Below are positions 20,988 to 32,630 of a stretch of DNA of 64,000 bases, one piece after another. The notes beneath the pieces are model-generated. The model was not told the origin of the DNA. It saw nothing but the letters and a program-made list of their open reading frames with translations, and searched no databases. The stretch is from Irpex lacteus (taxonomy: Eukaryota; Basidiomycota; Agaricomycetes; Polyporales; Irpicaceae), in the NCBI GenBank assembly GCA_001986395.2, contig MQVO02000061.1, positions 1 through 64,000 of the forward strand, in the 5' to 3' direction. How positions within the stretch are numbered: the first letter of the stretch is position 1; the number at the start of each line of letters is the position of its first letter. The position numbers were made by a program, and so were the translations under genes.

Positions 20988-21393
20988 TTAATTCCAATCA
21001 TCGTCGTCTCCATCGTCGTCGTCGTCGTCTAGATTAAACGGTACATCGGGCTCCTGTGCGTCCTGTAGAAATCCCGTCGTTAGAACGTTGTTCAAGTAGC
21101 TATAGTGGACTGTGATATGTAGAACTTACATGACAAACGGACATCGTAACCCAGTACGTCAGATCTCGCTGTAATTCGATTGTTGCCAATGCGAATTGCC
21201 CTGAAAGGGCGGTTATCGAGACGACTTCGGGTTCTTGTAGCTCGCAAGCTTTCCATAAGCCTATTCCAAGATCTGCGGAGCTGAGAATATGTTAGTGAGT
21301 GCTTTCATCTCGGTATGGAACGTACTGAAGGTCCCATGGCATGTCTGGCGTATGGGGATCGCGGGTGAATCTCTGCATCAGGGAAAACGACAT
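20988..21393 (-). CDS. Small acidic transposon-borne protein
   Basis: I do not recognise it. Three exons (21393-about 21337, 21280-21130, 21062-20988) join in frame to about 97 residues. The product begins MSFSLMQRFTRDPHTPDMPW. Its middle reads LGIGLWKACELQEPEVVSI and ATIELQRDLTYWVTMSVCH, and its tail is almost pure aspartate ending DDDDWN. Donors and acceptors are standard (GTACGT, GTAAGT; CAG). The stop TAA (20988-20990) directly abuts the stop of the convergent gene. An acidic tail may mimic DNA or contact a basic partner; this is speculation. Confidence 0.6.
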
Positions 21394-21727
21394 GCTCTTC
21401 GAAGTGCTCCGGATGCTCAGTAGAATCAGGTGCATGGGAGCTTAACCCCCGTTATGGAGCGTCCGTAGATATAGGCATGCAAGTGGGAGCACTCCGTAGC
21501 AGACTGGGCACTGTCCGTAGCAATACGCAGCACAGCGTATCGTTTGTAGTACACGCATCTGTATACGTAGTAGGGTGGTAGCGTTGTGCACCCTGTAATT
21601 ATTACTGACAATCCGCGAGGCATCAGAATGAATGCTATAACACAGTTAAAATTGGAAAACTACGATGGTTTACTACAATAGCGAAATAACAGCAACTTGA
21701 AGCGAAGATGGCCCTACTCTGCTACTA
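21394..21727. other. Intergenic, no gene seen
   Basis: Short spacer between two minus-strand genes of the element. It presumably holds the promoter of the small acidic gene. Confidence 0.5.
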
Positions 21728-24259
21728 TCAGCCACTCTCAGAGCCCGAGCTATCTTGACCGCGATTTGCACGGTCCTCCAGGTCCCTCTCCGCTTGCCTT
21801 TGCGCATCCTCTGAGAAATCGGCCCCAGGTTGTTTGGAAAGCCCGACATCGGCACTTCGACTAAGTATATGTAACAGATGTAAGCACAGGCGGAATATAG
21901 AAATGACAATGAAGCGCAGACTCACAGAATACCCTGGTATAAATCTTCGCGTACTGCCTTGGTGGCTTCGGCATTGAAGCCAGTCCATTTGGTAAGCTGC
22001 GCGATGTGCTGATCGTACTTGACCTTGTACCCATCTTCTGAGAAGGTAGTTTTCGTGTCCCGTTGTCCAGTAACCCATATGTCGATCGCGTGTTGAAGCT
22101 GTAGCAGTATACATAAGCTTTACCACGGTCTGTAGCCAGGAAACCCGGCAGTCACTCACTATTGTCAAGCCTGCTGCGAGGAGCGGCAATGGCAAGGGAT
22201 CGAAGTTTGTCCTGTACACGACACCTAGATCTTCAGCGCTCCTAAAAAGATGCTCCTTGATACCGCGCAGTATGATACGGGGTTCCGCATAGTACTTCGG
22301 ATGTCCTTCTTCATCCCATTTCTAGCGCAGGCCCGTCCATAGCATCAGTACTGTGAGAGATAATTGATGGAGATGAACTCGACGGACCTTGTAGCAAAAC
22401 CGTGCAGGATCTCCCTCTCTAACGCTCTCCCTCAAACGTTCGATGCACTTCCGGTTGTCGGCTTTCTGTTTGCGTTTTGATGCATCTTCGCGTATACCAT
22501 ACGTATCAGGAAAATACTTAACTATCTTGTCTTTCAGATGCCCTCTCCCCGAGGAGGCACTGTTCATAATCTACGTAAGTGAAAAGTCAGTTGTAATGGC
22601 AAGGTGGTTACTGTGAGAGCTCACAAGTCGGTATATGCGCTCTGAGTCTTTCGAGTCGAAGTTCCTCCCACCGGCTGCTCGGCAGGATTGTTTCCAAGAA
22701 TTCGACGCCCATCCAAGAGCTATCAAGCTATCTGGAAACATATCAACCGTGTAGATATTTACCATATAGATGTCGATCGCCTTTGCGATCAAGTTCTTGG
22801 TCCCGGTCACGTAGTCGCTTTGATTGGGCTTACTGCGCAAAGCAACTTCATCATTGATGTAGCCTATCGACTCGTATGGTTTACTGGCAGCTGGGGAAGG
22901 TGATCTTCTACGCTTCCGTCGAGATCGTTCTGTTGATGAGTACCTATTAGTTGGTGTTACTCGATGTTGTGGATGCGCCTGCTTACTAGACTTGGCCACG
23001 GAGAGATCTCGTGGCTCATGATGTGTATCGGGTCGCCTCTGAACGAGTTGTGGTGCTACAGAGCGCACCAACGATTGGCTATGGCCTTGATTGCGGTCAG
23101 GTTCTGGTGTGTTCGAGACCCGATGTCCTTATAGTGTATACATCGGTCAGCACTGTAAACATAACGATGGCCCGGGTGTGATCAAACTCACTATTGGTTG
23201 ACGAGTCTGGCTCACTAGGCAAAGGTCCTGGTGATAAGGATCGCGCCGGTGACACTATGCACAATGTACAACAGTGTCAGTTAGGTTATCCACGCTCTTG
23301 AGTTATTGAACACAAACTCTGCTCGTCAGTATGACTTCCAGTACTCATACCATGTCTGCGGTCACTCATGTCGTCCACTTGACTTTCTGCTCGCGACTGG
23401 CTACGTCTTTTTGTGCGTGCATGGTCAAAAGATTCTGTTCGGATGGATGAACATGCATAACAGTTAGAAAGCGAAAAGCGTAAGTATAAACGCACCACTA
23501 TCATCATCTGATTGGGGCAACGGCTCATCGATGCGGTCATCCCGAGGAGCATTGTAGAGCCGTTTCAATTTCTTCTGCGGCGGGGTATCCTCACCAACAA
23601 TTCCCTTGGACTGTGCTGGTCAGCTTCAATGGCGACCGGAAAATAAGGGACACCGTACAGTAAATGCGCTTGCAGCGTACATGGGCAATGTCTCCTCTTC
23701 TTCCTCAAATTCGTCGTCTATGTCCACAGGCCGGCTGCTGGAGAGGTTGCCCGATGGCTGTCCGCTCTGTCCTTCGCCTGAAAATGGAGTCAAAAATAAG
23801 TAAACGGAAGTTGTTAATCAGACACAGTGAATATAGTCGCACGGCGTGCTTGGCGTTTCATCTTCTGCAATTCCTTCTCAGTCTTTTCGAGCTTCTTCTG
23901 CAGTTTTTCGTGAGAACCGTTAGCTTTAAGATACGAGATGTATAAGATATGAAGTTAATACAAAGAGCTTTTACCACAGTCGAAATCTACAGCACTTACC
24001 AAGTAGTTGTTGCTTCGCGGTTCTTGTCCGTGGCCGTGCACTATCGAGGATGTTCGCGGCGTCCACTTCTTTTCTGCTGCCGCGCTTGCGAGGAGGCTCG
24101 CGGGTCCGAGTCTGCTGGTCGGGGTGAGTAGCTACTTGTAAGAGATCAACAGTCAGGAAATAGATAGTATTGTTATTAGAACAAGATCGTACCTTGACGT
24201 GAATCATCATCTGACTCGTCTGAGTCAGGAATCACCGGCATTCGAGAGGTCCTAGTCAT
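21728..24259 (-). CDS. DUF6532-like protein carried by the transposon
   Basis: From ATG 24259 (MTRTSRMPVIPDSDESDD) about a dozen exons can be followed. First come a basic Arg/Lys segment (REPPRKRGSRKE), a short coiled coil (EKLQKKLEKTEKELQKMKRQ) and long Ser/Pro-rich, probably disordered, parts. The globular C-terminal region begins near 22830 with TGTKNLIAKAIDIYMVNIYT. It continues with DSLIALGWASNSWKQ, GHLKDKIVKYFPDTYGI, YYAEPRIILRGIKEHLF and DPLPLPLLAAGLTI. This pattern resembles DUF6532, a domain of unknown function frequent in Agaricomycetes; the match is from memory of the family. The stop is at 21728-21730. The gene is divergent from the Plavaka transposase, with a 250-bp shared upstream region. 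Confidence 0.65.
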
Positions 24260-24508
24260 ATTAAGACAATGAGACTTTGTCTCGAACACAAACCACACGG
24301 TCCTGGAAGCTGGGACTAGATGGTGTAAGCCTAAGATCGCTGTAGCTCGTCTGACTGAACACGTCAGTGTGGTTCGGTGGAAAGAAGATTGAGCGCTGGA
24401 ATCGGAATTTAGTGGTGCCCATCCCGAGTTGCTGTATTTTTCTTTCTCCTTACCTGAGTCCAGCGCACATCCATCCAGTAGTCATCTCCGTGTTGTAACT
24501 TCCTTCAT
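24260..24508. promoter_or_regulatory. Candidate bidirectional promoter (DUF6532-like gene / Plavaka transposase)
   Basis: Only 249 bp separates the two divergent start codons, so both promoters must lie here or overlap the genes. No single motif stands out. Confidence 0.45.
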
Positions 24509-27500
24509 ATGAATTCGTCTGCCTGCTTTAACTGTGGAACTAGAAAGCCAAATGGAACAGTTCTTAGAAAACATATCTTACGCACACCCGCATGTCGAGC
24601 TGCGTTTTACAAACGTGGTAACGACTCACCATCGGCCAGACGCTCTCGCTCGCCATCTCCGATGCGACTGGGAGAGGACGATATCGATACAGAAGGAAAT
24701 GGACGTGAAGATGCCGAAATGCAAGGTTTGGACCTCGACCCACCTGGTGCAATAGAAGGCTCAGAAGCACTCCCACATACACGTTGTCACCCTCGTCGAG
24801 ACTCTGAGCATACCGGTTCGTCAAAACGAGCCCGGGTTGAGGATGCAGAGGAGGAATTTGAGCTGGGAGGAATACCGAGAAATCCGTTCGTTGAACACCC
24901 TGGAAGCAGCCACTCAGCGGGGAAGACTTACGGAAAGGCAAAGTCGCTATACGAAACGATTCACGAGGAGAGGGAGAGGGGCCGTGATGAACCTGGAAAG
25001 GATGATCCATGGTCTCCGTACACAAGCAAGGAAGAGTGGGATCTGGTGAAATGGCTGGTGGAATGCGGAGTCAGTCAAGGTGACATAGACAAGTTCTTGA
25101 AACTCGAAATCGTATGTTTTCCAACGTCCAATTTTAAAATAATAGCATGAGCTTACCTGACGCATGGCAATATTAGTCACGAAACCGCACAAGACTGTCG
25201 TTCTCCAATAAACGAGCCTTTTTCAAGAAGATAGATGCCCTGCCGAGAGGACCGAAATGGAGCTGCGAGGTTATTGATATTACGGGCACGGCTGTTGATG
25301 ATCAGGGCACAGTGATGAAGGAAGAGGTTGAGTTGTGGATGCGGGACCCCGTGGAATGCATCCGAGATCTCCTTGCAAATCCGGCGTTTGCGGAACATAT
25401 GCGTTTCGAACCTGAAAGGTTATTTGAGGACGAGGAAGGGAAGAAGCCAATCTTCAGTGAGATGTGGACAGGAGAGTGGTGGGCAAAGATTCAGGTGAGC
25501 GGGTTACAGAATTCAATCTTTTGATCATCCTCGATACTGACGGATATGAATGGTGGTCCTGCGACATTAGAAGCTGCTACCAAAAGGCGCTACTGTCGTT
25601 CCAGTCATCCTGGCTTCGGATAAGACCCACCTGTCGAACTTTAGCGGGGACAAGTCCGCATGGCCAGTTTATCTCAGCATTGGAAACATATCAAAGGAGA
25701 TACGACGCTCACCGTCAGCCCACGCCACTGTGCTCATCGGTTACCTCCCTGTAACTAAGCTCGAATGCTTCCCAAAAGCTGAGCGAGCCATGCGGGGCTA
25801 CGAGCTCTTTCACACATGCATGGCATCCCTCCTAAAGCCGCTGATCGAAGCCGGCAAGAGCGGTGTTCATATGGCATGCGCTGATGGATACAGTCGACAT
25901 GTATACCCTATCGTCGCAGCGTACGTCGCCGATCACCCGGAGCAGTGCCTGGTGGCATGTACACAGGAGAATGCATGTCCGAAGTGTCATGTTAGTCCTG
26001 ATCGGCGTGGAGACCCAATTCACTCACCGTTCCGGAATCCACAAGAAACTGTATCTTTGATCAATGACGCCCTTCTTGGATTCGATCGCGAGGGAGTTAA
26101 GAGTGCCCATATCCGTGCGGTATCACCCTTCTGGTCCAGTTTACCCCATTGCGACATCTTCCTTTGCCTTACGCCCGACATTCTTCACCAACTGCACAAG
26201 GGGATGTTTAAGGATCACCTGGTCAAATGGACGACAGCCTGTGTCAATGGAGGAGAGACGGAGGTCGATTCGCGTTTCAAAGCGATGCCTCACCACGGTA
26301 ATCTCCGCCACTTCAAGCGTGGAATCTCTCTCGTATCACAGTGGACCGGAAACGAATACAAGCAGATGGAGAAGATCTTCCTCGGTGTCATTGCTGGTGC
26401 CGCGGAGCCCGAGGTTGAACGAGCAGTACGCGCAGTGCTCGACTTCATACACTATGCCCATTTTGAAGCGCACACGGAAGATTCCCTTGCCCGTCTTGAT
26501 GCGTCATGGAGAGCGTTTCATGCCTCGAAAGGCGTGTTCTTACGTCTTGGCGTCCGTGAACATTTCAATATCTCAAAGCTTCACTCGATGACTCACTATG
26601 TCCAGTCTATTCGACTCTTCGGAACGGCCGACGGCTACAACACCGAATGCCCTGAACGTCTCCATATCGACTTTGCGAAAGTTGCCTATCGCGCCAGCAA
26701 CAAGAAGGACTATATCAAGCAGATGACACGATGGTTACAACGACACGATGCGGTACAACGATTCCAGGCGTACCTTGAGTTTTCTTATCCTGGGCTGATG
26801 GTTAATGACTCCGCTAAAGCCTCGCCGCTAGCCGTGCAAGAAGATGACGATGACACCGGGGCTGCTAGTGCTGATGACGAAGAGGAGACTGTAGACGAAG
26901 GGACAAAGTACACGCACGCAAAGCGCGCACCGTACCCACGAACACTGATCTCCACTGTGGAAACCACGATGGATGCGCCGAACTTTGGACAGTGTCTCAA
27001 GGCATATCTGAAGGACCAGCTTCCCCCTCAACAAGCCCGGACCCTACAAATCGATGGTCAAACATGTGTCGACGTGTACACACAGGCAAAACGCCTCTTA
27101 CCTGTGATCAGCTCCGTCTCAAAAACGCCAACAATGGATACGGTTCGGGCGGTACCACCTTCATCAGCGACGCGAAGCGACCAAGAGAAAGCACGGACCT
27201 ACTTCTCTACTGTCCTTGCATACAGGACGGCCTCGGATCATGCTGCATCGAGCCTGATTGCGCAACGGTGGGACGCACGCCCTATAAATCCTCTATCCGG
27301 TACGTGAAATGCTACTCAGCATCGGCAGATGTGACATATAAGCTGACGACATGTCTTCTGCGACGGTACAGGGCTCAGCGTGTGTGAAATACACGTGCTG
27401 TTCCGTCTACCCTCGGAGCATGCGGCAGTGTCAAGCCATCTTCTGGCCTACGTTGAGTGGTTTACACCGCTTGGTAGTGTTTATAATGCAGATGTCGGCA

Positions 27501-27748
27501 TGTTCTCTCTTTCTCGCTCTACTCATAACCATCAACGACGTCTGTCAATCATTCCTATCTCACAGGTTGAGCGTACCTGCCATTTGATTCCCGTCTTTGG
27601 TGCGGAAATGGACAAGAGTTGGACTCGGGAGAAGATTTCGCGGCAAAGCACTCGCTTCTTCGTCAATCCTTATTTTAGACATTCAGATTTTGTGATTCTC
27701 CGTCTCCTCGTAGATAGATGGATCGAGCACACCCAATCTAATAGTTGA
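24509..27748 (+). CDS. Plavaka-type transposase
   Basis: Probable DDE transposase of the Plavaka group, related to CACTA and KDZ elements. Exons are 24509-about 25111, 25177-25494, 25571-27299 and 27372-27748, giving roughly 980 residues. A C2HC-type finger opens the protein (ACFNCGTRKPNG, LRKHILRTPAC). Signature stretches are WSPYTSKEEWDLVKWLVE, FSNKRAFFKKIDALPRGP, VELWMRDPVECIRDLL, VVPVILASDKTHLSNFSGDK, WPVYLSIGNISKEIRR, MACADGYSRHVYPIVAAYVA, CLVACTQENACPKC and DIFLCLTPDILHQLHKGMFK. An acidic insert lies near 26840-26900. No premature stop occurs, so it may be functional. It is convergent with the Tnp2-like gene, with stops 195 bp apart. Confidence 0.9.
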
Positions 27749-27943
27749 GCTGCAAGAAAATGCGAACTCGTTCGAGGTGTGATATCAAGGTGTGATGTAT
27801 CATTATTTCGTATTGTACTTTCTGCCCTCAAACGTTGATGTTAGTTTCACCATACGCTTACTCTCTAGGCCGTACAACTATCAAATCTGTGGTTTAACTG
27901 ATACTGCGACCGTAGCTAGAGGAAGAAATATTCAGTGTACGTA

Positions 27944-30900
27944 CTACTCCTGACTGCTACTGAGAGCCGTCATGAAGCTACTGGCTTCTACAAGCTCTCC
28001 GGTGCGGATCAAGATTCCACGGAGATGCTTAGTTGCGTGCACCAACTCCGTAGCCAAGCCGTGTTTCCTGATGTGAACAACTGCACATGTGTGCACGAGC
28101 GGTGGTAAGTCAGGGTTGGGTCTTCGGTGTGTGACGTGCAGCACGACTGCAATGCGCACAGCTTGTCGATTACTTGTATAGGCATGCCGGTAGGCCTTTC
28201 CCGCACGCTTGATATTCGAGCCGTAACGCAGGCCATTGTATGTCACGTATCTGTAAGCTCTGGCAGACGTGGAGATGAAATACTCAGCCCCTGCTCTGGG
28301 AGGATCATTCTCGGCTATAAGATCGCATTTGTCGCGCCAAACGTCCTGTAAATGTTCGAGTACGAGTGTGTAGATGTCACTCATATCGTTCGCGATGATA
28401 GCATCGTACTTGAGGCGTATCGACTGCGAATGTCTTGGATATTCGATGGTGCCTACGAGACGTCAGAGTATCCAGCAAGGGTAAATTGAAACAGACACAG
28501 ACCATGTGCGGTCTGGGTGCGTGAAGCCAAATTGCTCATCATTGTGGTGCGCCGCGTCCCTTTAGAGTTGCCTTCCAGGTAATCAGTGAGAGTCTTGATT
28601 ATTGATCGGTCGTCCTCTGTAGGGTCCTCGACGCGTTTGAGATGGGCAATCTGTACGAACTTATATTAAAGCCGCACGTGTAATGGGATAGATCACTTAC
28701 CAAATCGTTGACGAGGGAATATTTGATCCACCCCCGCATGAGAGTGGCCTCCAGTTCACCGCCTGGATGGCCGTTGTGCCGAAATTTCTTGAGGAATCCA
28801 TTGTGTTGCTCCATAGGGTATCCCCAGTACCCGTACACAGGGCCGTACGCGAGAATAGACGTTGCATTGTGCTCCGATAGATGGAAATTAGGGGTGAGAT
28901 GACACTTCATTCTCGCCCATGACCGACAGGCACGACTATGGTGTTCGGATGCTCGGGTTACCTCGCTCGGGCTGATGGCGCGGGTACCGTAGATACGAAT
29001 GGCAGTGCAATGATCCAGTACACACCTATAGTGATCATTGTAGTTCCTGCTCATGCGTGCCTGAGAAGCGTTCAGCTCCTTCTCTTCCTCGACATCCTCG
29101 ATCGCGACGTTAGGGTCGTTCGCCATGTCTTGGAGACGACGTTCCGCCAATAGGCCCTCTTTCCGTGCTTCAGCCTCAGCTGCCTTAGTTGAGGATTTGG
29201 GGCGGGGGGCATCTCTGTTCGGAATCTGGCCGTTGATATGCCACGCACAGAACAGGGCAACGACCAACACGCTTGCGAGGTTCCGCCACTGATCGGCCTT
29301 CAACGTACCTTCCCCGATTTCCCCAGGCACTCGCCCCATGGATCCAGGCCACTCGACGGACCTCATGAAGGCGTTGAATTTATCCTTCGGCTTGTCATGC
29401 CTTCCTCGAGAAGTCAACATGCCCCCACCCAGAATGATCTCTTGTACGACGTGTTTGATCTCCCCTGCAGAGATCGTGTGGTTGTCGACACGAATAGATT
29501 GAGAGTGAGGCTTACCGAGGAACGTTGCATGCATAAATTCCAGTGGGGAGTTCTTGGCAGGCATCCACCCTGGAAGCTCGTCCAAGGCCGACCATCTTAC
29601 TCCCTTCTTATTAGCGATCTCCTCACGTTCCTTCTTATCAGCCTCTCGAGACATAAAGGCGTATTTAATGTACCGCCAATCGTCACGTAGCCGAAACTCT
29701 GCAATACATTTATGAGGTTAGAATAGTTAGGGACATCTGTGAAGTGCGTGCATACGTACTGTCCGGAGTAAAGCAGTCTTCGTGTGTCAATGACGGCACA
29801 GTTTGTAGGCACCAGGGACACATGAAGTACTTGCTCGTGCAAGAGCGAAGCCCGGTGATCTTGCGAGAAGCCGGTAGATCCGAGGAGTTCAGCAAAAGTT
29901 GCATGTGCGTAAGCACGCGTTCCGGCTGCCCATGAACTTTGAACTCAAGACCTGTAGTATAGTACTTTAGATCAGCGCTTGGTTTTGCAATGTATGACAT
30001 ACCTGATCCAAGAATGAGCATCTCTTGCACGAAAGGCTCAATTACGGCGTTGAGTTGTTCGAGGGATGGTTCCGTAGGGCCAGGAATGACGCAGACGAGG
30101 ATGGTCTCCTCTCGGAGGAAGCGCTTCGTCCGGGGATTGTTAAGTATCGTAAGATACATAGCGCCGCACGAGTACTTGCCACAGAAGCTGCCAGATTTCA
30201 TAGGCGTAAACCTGATCGAAAGGTTGAGCGACTGTACAAATCCATATTGAAGAACGTACCAGTCTATGTTTAACATGGCCAGAAGGCCGTTCGGTAGCAA
30301 CACGAATCGTTGGTTCAGTTGCGCAGCGTCAACGTCCTCCATACCCCAAGCACCGCCTCGACGTCGGGCCAAACCAGCCTGTGCAGCACGCCAAGCCCAT
30401 CCGTCATGGATGTCTCGTAATGGACGATTTACATCTTCGAAGGCGTCAAGTCCAGTTCGTCCATCGGGACTACACTCGCGTGGTTCGTCGTCATCCCCTC
30501 GCCAATGCTGAAAGTCTTCAAACTTCCCGGGGCGTAACAATATTCGTTGAATCTGGGGAATGATGGGACACGTCGCCAGAACCTTCTTGGGAACCCGCTT
30601 GGTGCCCTTGGACAGCTGCTTGACCTCGAATAGTTGACCCTGGCAGCCTGGTTTCTGGCACAGTGTACTCTGCAGATCTTTCAGCTCGCTAGGATGATGA
30701 CGGTCCCAGCAAACATCGCATACGAAATAGTAAACGATGTATTTGTTAGGATCAATACCCAACCGGCGCTCGACTGTGCGCAATGTTTTGGCCATCTTCT
30801 CCAACCCAGGAAGCCGCAGACCGTCACCCTCGTCGCGTGCACGTGCTTGACAGGACTTGAGAGCCTCGTAGTGTGCACGCAGTTGACACTTGACCGATTC

Positions 30901-31639
30901 TTCAGTGGCGTGGTTGAAGGCTGCATCGAGAAACACGCGCAGGTAAATGTTTCGAATAATCGGATCTTCATAGAACGCCGGCGGTGCCTCTTGATCATCT
31001 ACCCAATCAAAGTCCGGCTCGTCGGGTACCTGATCCAACAATTCGTCGATTGCAATGAAGAGGGGATTTTCTTCGAGATCTTCTACTGGGCCATCCTGTT
31101 GGACAAGGTCGTCTTGGTCAGGCTCTTGTTCACCAAATGCTGGCTGCTCATCAGACGGGGCCCAGTCAGAGGGGGTCGGGGAGCGGCGGAAAGCGCCAGC
31201 TCGGACGGACTCTATGGAGAAGTTAGAAATCAGGATCTTCATGATCAAGAGATTAACTCACCAGATAGTTCCGAGCTGCCATGTGCACCTCCGAAACCGT
31301 ACCGATCCCCGTAGTCATGATCAATATGACGTTCTGCCGAGTCGCGTGTGTTGCCACGAGGCTCTGAAACGCTGGGCTCTCCATCATGTTCCTAGAGCGA
31401 ATGGGTTAGTATGGCAGAGAAACATCAACGTTAACATAATTTACTCCAGTTACCCGAGGGACTTGAATAGGCACATGAGAGAACGGGGATTTGTGGCGCA
31501 AAGGGAGGTCGTCGTTTTGCATTGCCACCAATTGTGCGTCTCGTTGCCTGTGTCTGCGTAGTTCTTGTTGGGACAGCATTGCCCCTCCCAAAGGACCACA
31601 AACGCTGCAGTCGCAGCGAACAACTGGTCCTTTTGCCAT
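27944..31639 (-). CDS. Tnp2/CACTA-like transposase (Transposase_21 type)
   Basis: From ATG 31639 the protein opens with a zinc-finger-like motif (CDCSVCG, then LSQQELRRHRQRD). An acidic spacer follows, then the long exon 31213-30265 (DFDWVDDQEAPPAFYEDP, KYIVYYFVCDVCWDRHHP). The catalytic region includes VLATCPIIPQIQRILLRPGK, RDIHDGWAWRAAQAGLARR, GLLAMLNIDW, ETILVCVIPGPTEPSLEQLN and KYFMCPWCLQ. The next exon (29697-28700) includes LDELPGWMPAKNSPLEFMH, HLTPNFHLSEHNATSILAYG and EQHNGFLKKFRHNGHPGGE. Two last exons end at 27944. I call it Tnp2-like from the overall order of these motifs. All exons are open, so it may be functional. Over 1,000 residues are encoded. Confidence 0.85.
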
Positions 31640-31790
31640 GCTGTCGTTTGGGACGCGTCGTCGGTGTATGAGTTTGAGATAGCTTATTGGGTCGAAGGCG
31701 AGTTCCCTAATTGGGACATTGTCTTCGGTGGCATACGCGTCTAACGACCTGATCTCATTACCGCCACCACCTGAACGCGTACGCCTCACA
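31640..31790. promoter_or_regulatory. Candidate bidirectional promoter (Tnp2-like transposase / unknown gene)
   Basis: 151 bp lies between two divergent start codons within the element. A compact shared promoter is implied by the layout alone. Confidence 0.4.
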
Positions 31791-32272
31791 ATGCCTAGAG
31801 ATCCCGACGACTGGTGCGTGCGCATTAACAGAGAGTCGGTCGCCGGTACAGGACGCTTTGTGACATCCGTACTCGACATGGCCCTCGACGACATCAAATT
31901 CATTACCGAGATCGCTAGCCGCAGTCCCAGCACCTCTGGCAATCACGCCCATGCTCGCTTGCTAGAAAATGTTCGTGATGCTGCAGTTCTGAAGGCACTC
32001 ATGTCCGCCAAGGCGTTGCTCCTCTATGGAATTGTCCTGAACCAACCCGATGGAGACTTGGAATTCGCTGGACGCATCGAACAAATGGAGAATCAGTTGA
32101 CAGAGGAGATAAACAGAATCAAATTTGGGTGAGTGAGACTATATATCGTGTGATGCTTGTAACTCACAGATTGTGCTTTCTTAGAGAGGAGAAACGAAAC
32201 GAGACAGCAGAAAAGGAATCGGAGTGTAAGAGAGAGGTGGATAGACAGGAACGTCTGGATGACACAGAGTAA
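31791..32272 (+). CDS. Small unknown transposon-borne protein
   Basis: The ATG at 31791 (MPRDPDDWCVRINRESVAGT) opens a helical protein of about 140 residues. It includes VTSVLDMALDDIKFITEIAS and LENVRDAAVLKALMSAKALL. One intron (32129-about 32183; GTGAGTG donor, TTTAG acceptor) leads to a highly charged end (EEKRNETAEKESECKREVDR, stop 32270-32272). No family is recognised. Its start lies 151 bp from the Tnp2-like start in the opposite direction. Confidence 0.6.
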
Positions 32273-32630
32273 ACGTGAGTGACCGTCATAATCATTCAGA
32301 AAGCAGTTCATTTCACGAGCAATCTCACGCATTTAGGAGTACCCTCGGACCTACCGAGAAAGAGCAACGAAAGCAAAGTATTGTATGATTAGTGGTGTTA
32401 CGATGAAGCCGTCTCAGAGGAGCTTCCGAATGTCTGTACGATACTTTAATGCCCATATACTTTACCAAAATGTCATGCATAAGAGTTCATGGCATGCTGT
32501 TGTGCCACAGTGAATATAAAGCGCGAGACTCTAACGATCAAAACCGGATGTTGAGATGACGCTCAAGTGGTTGCCTAATGCGGTAACTCCTGGCACTCAA
32601 CGCTCTCACCCAGTCCAACCACCCTTCAGC
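32273..32630. other. Intergenic, no gene seen
   Basis: Spacer between two plus-strand genes of the element. No ORF or repeat is supported. Confidence 0.5.
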
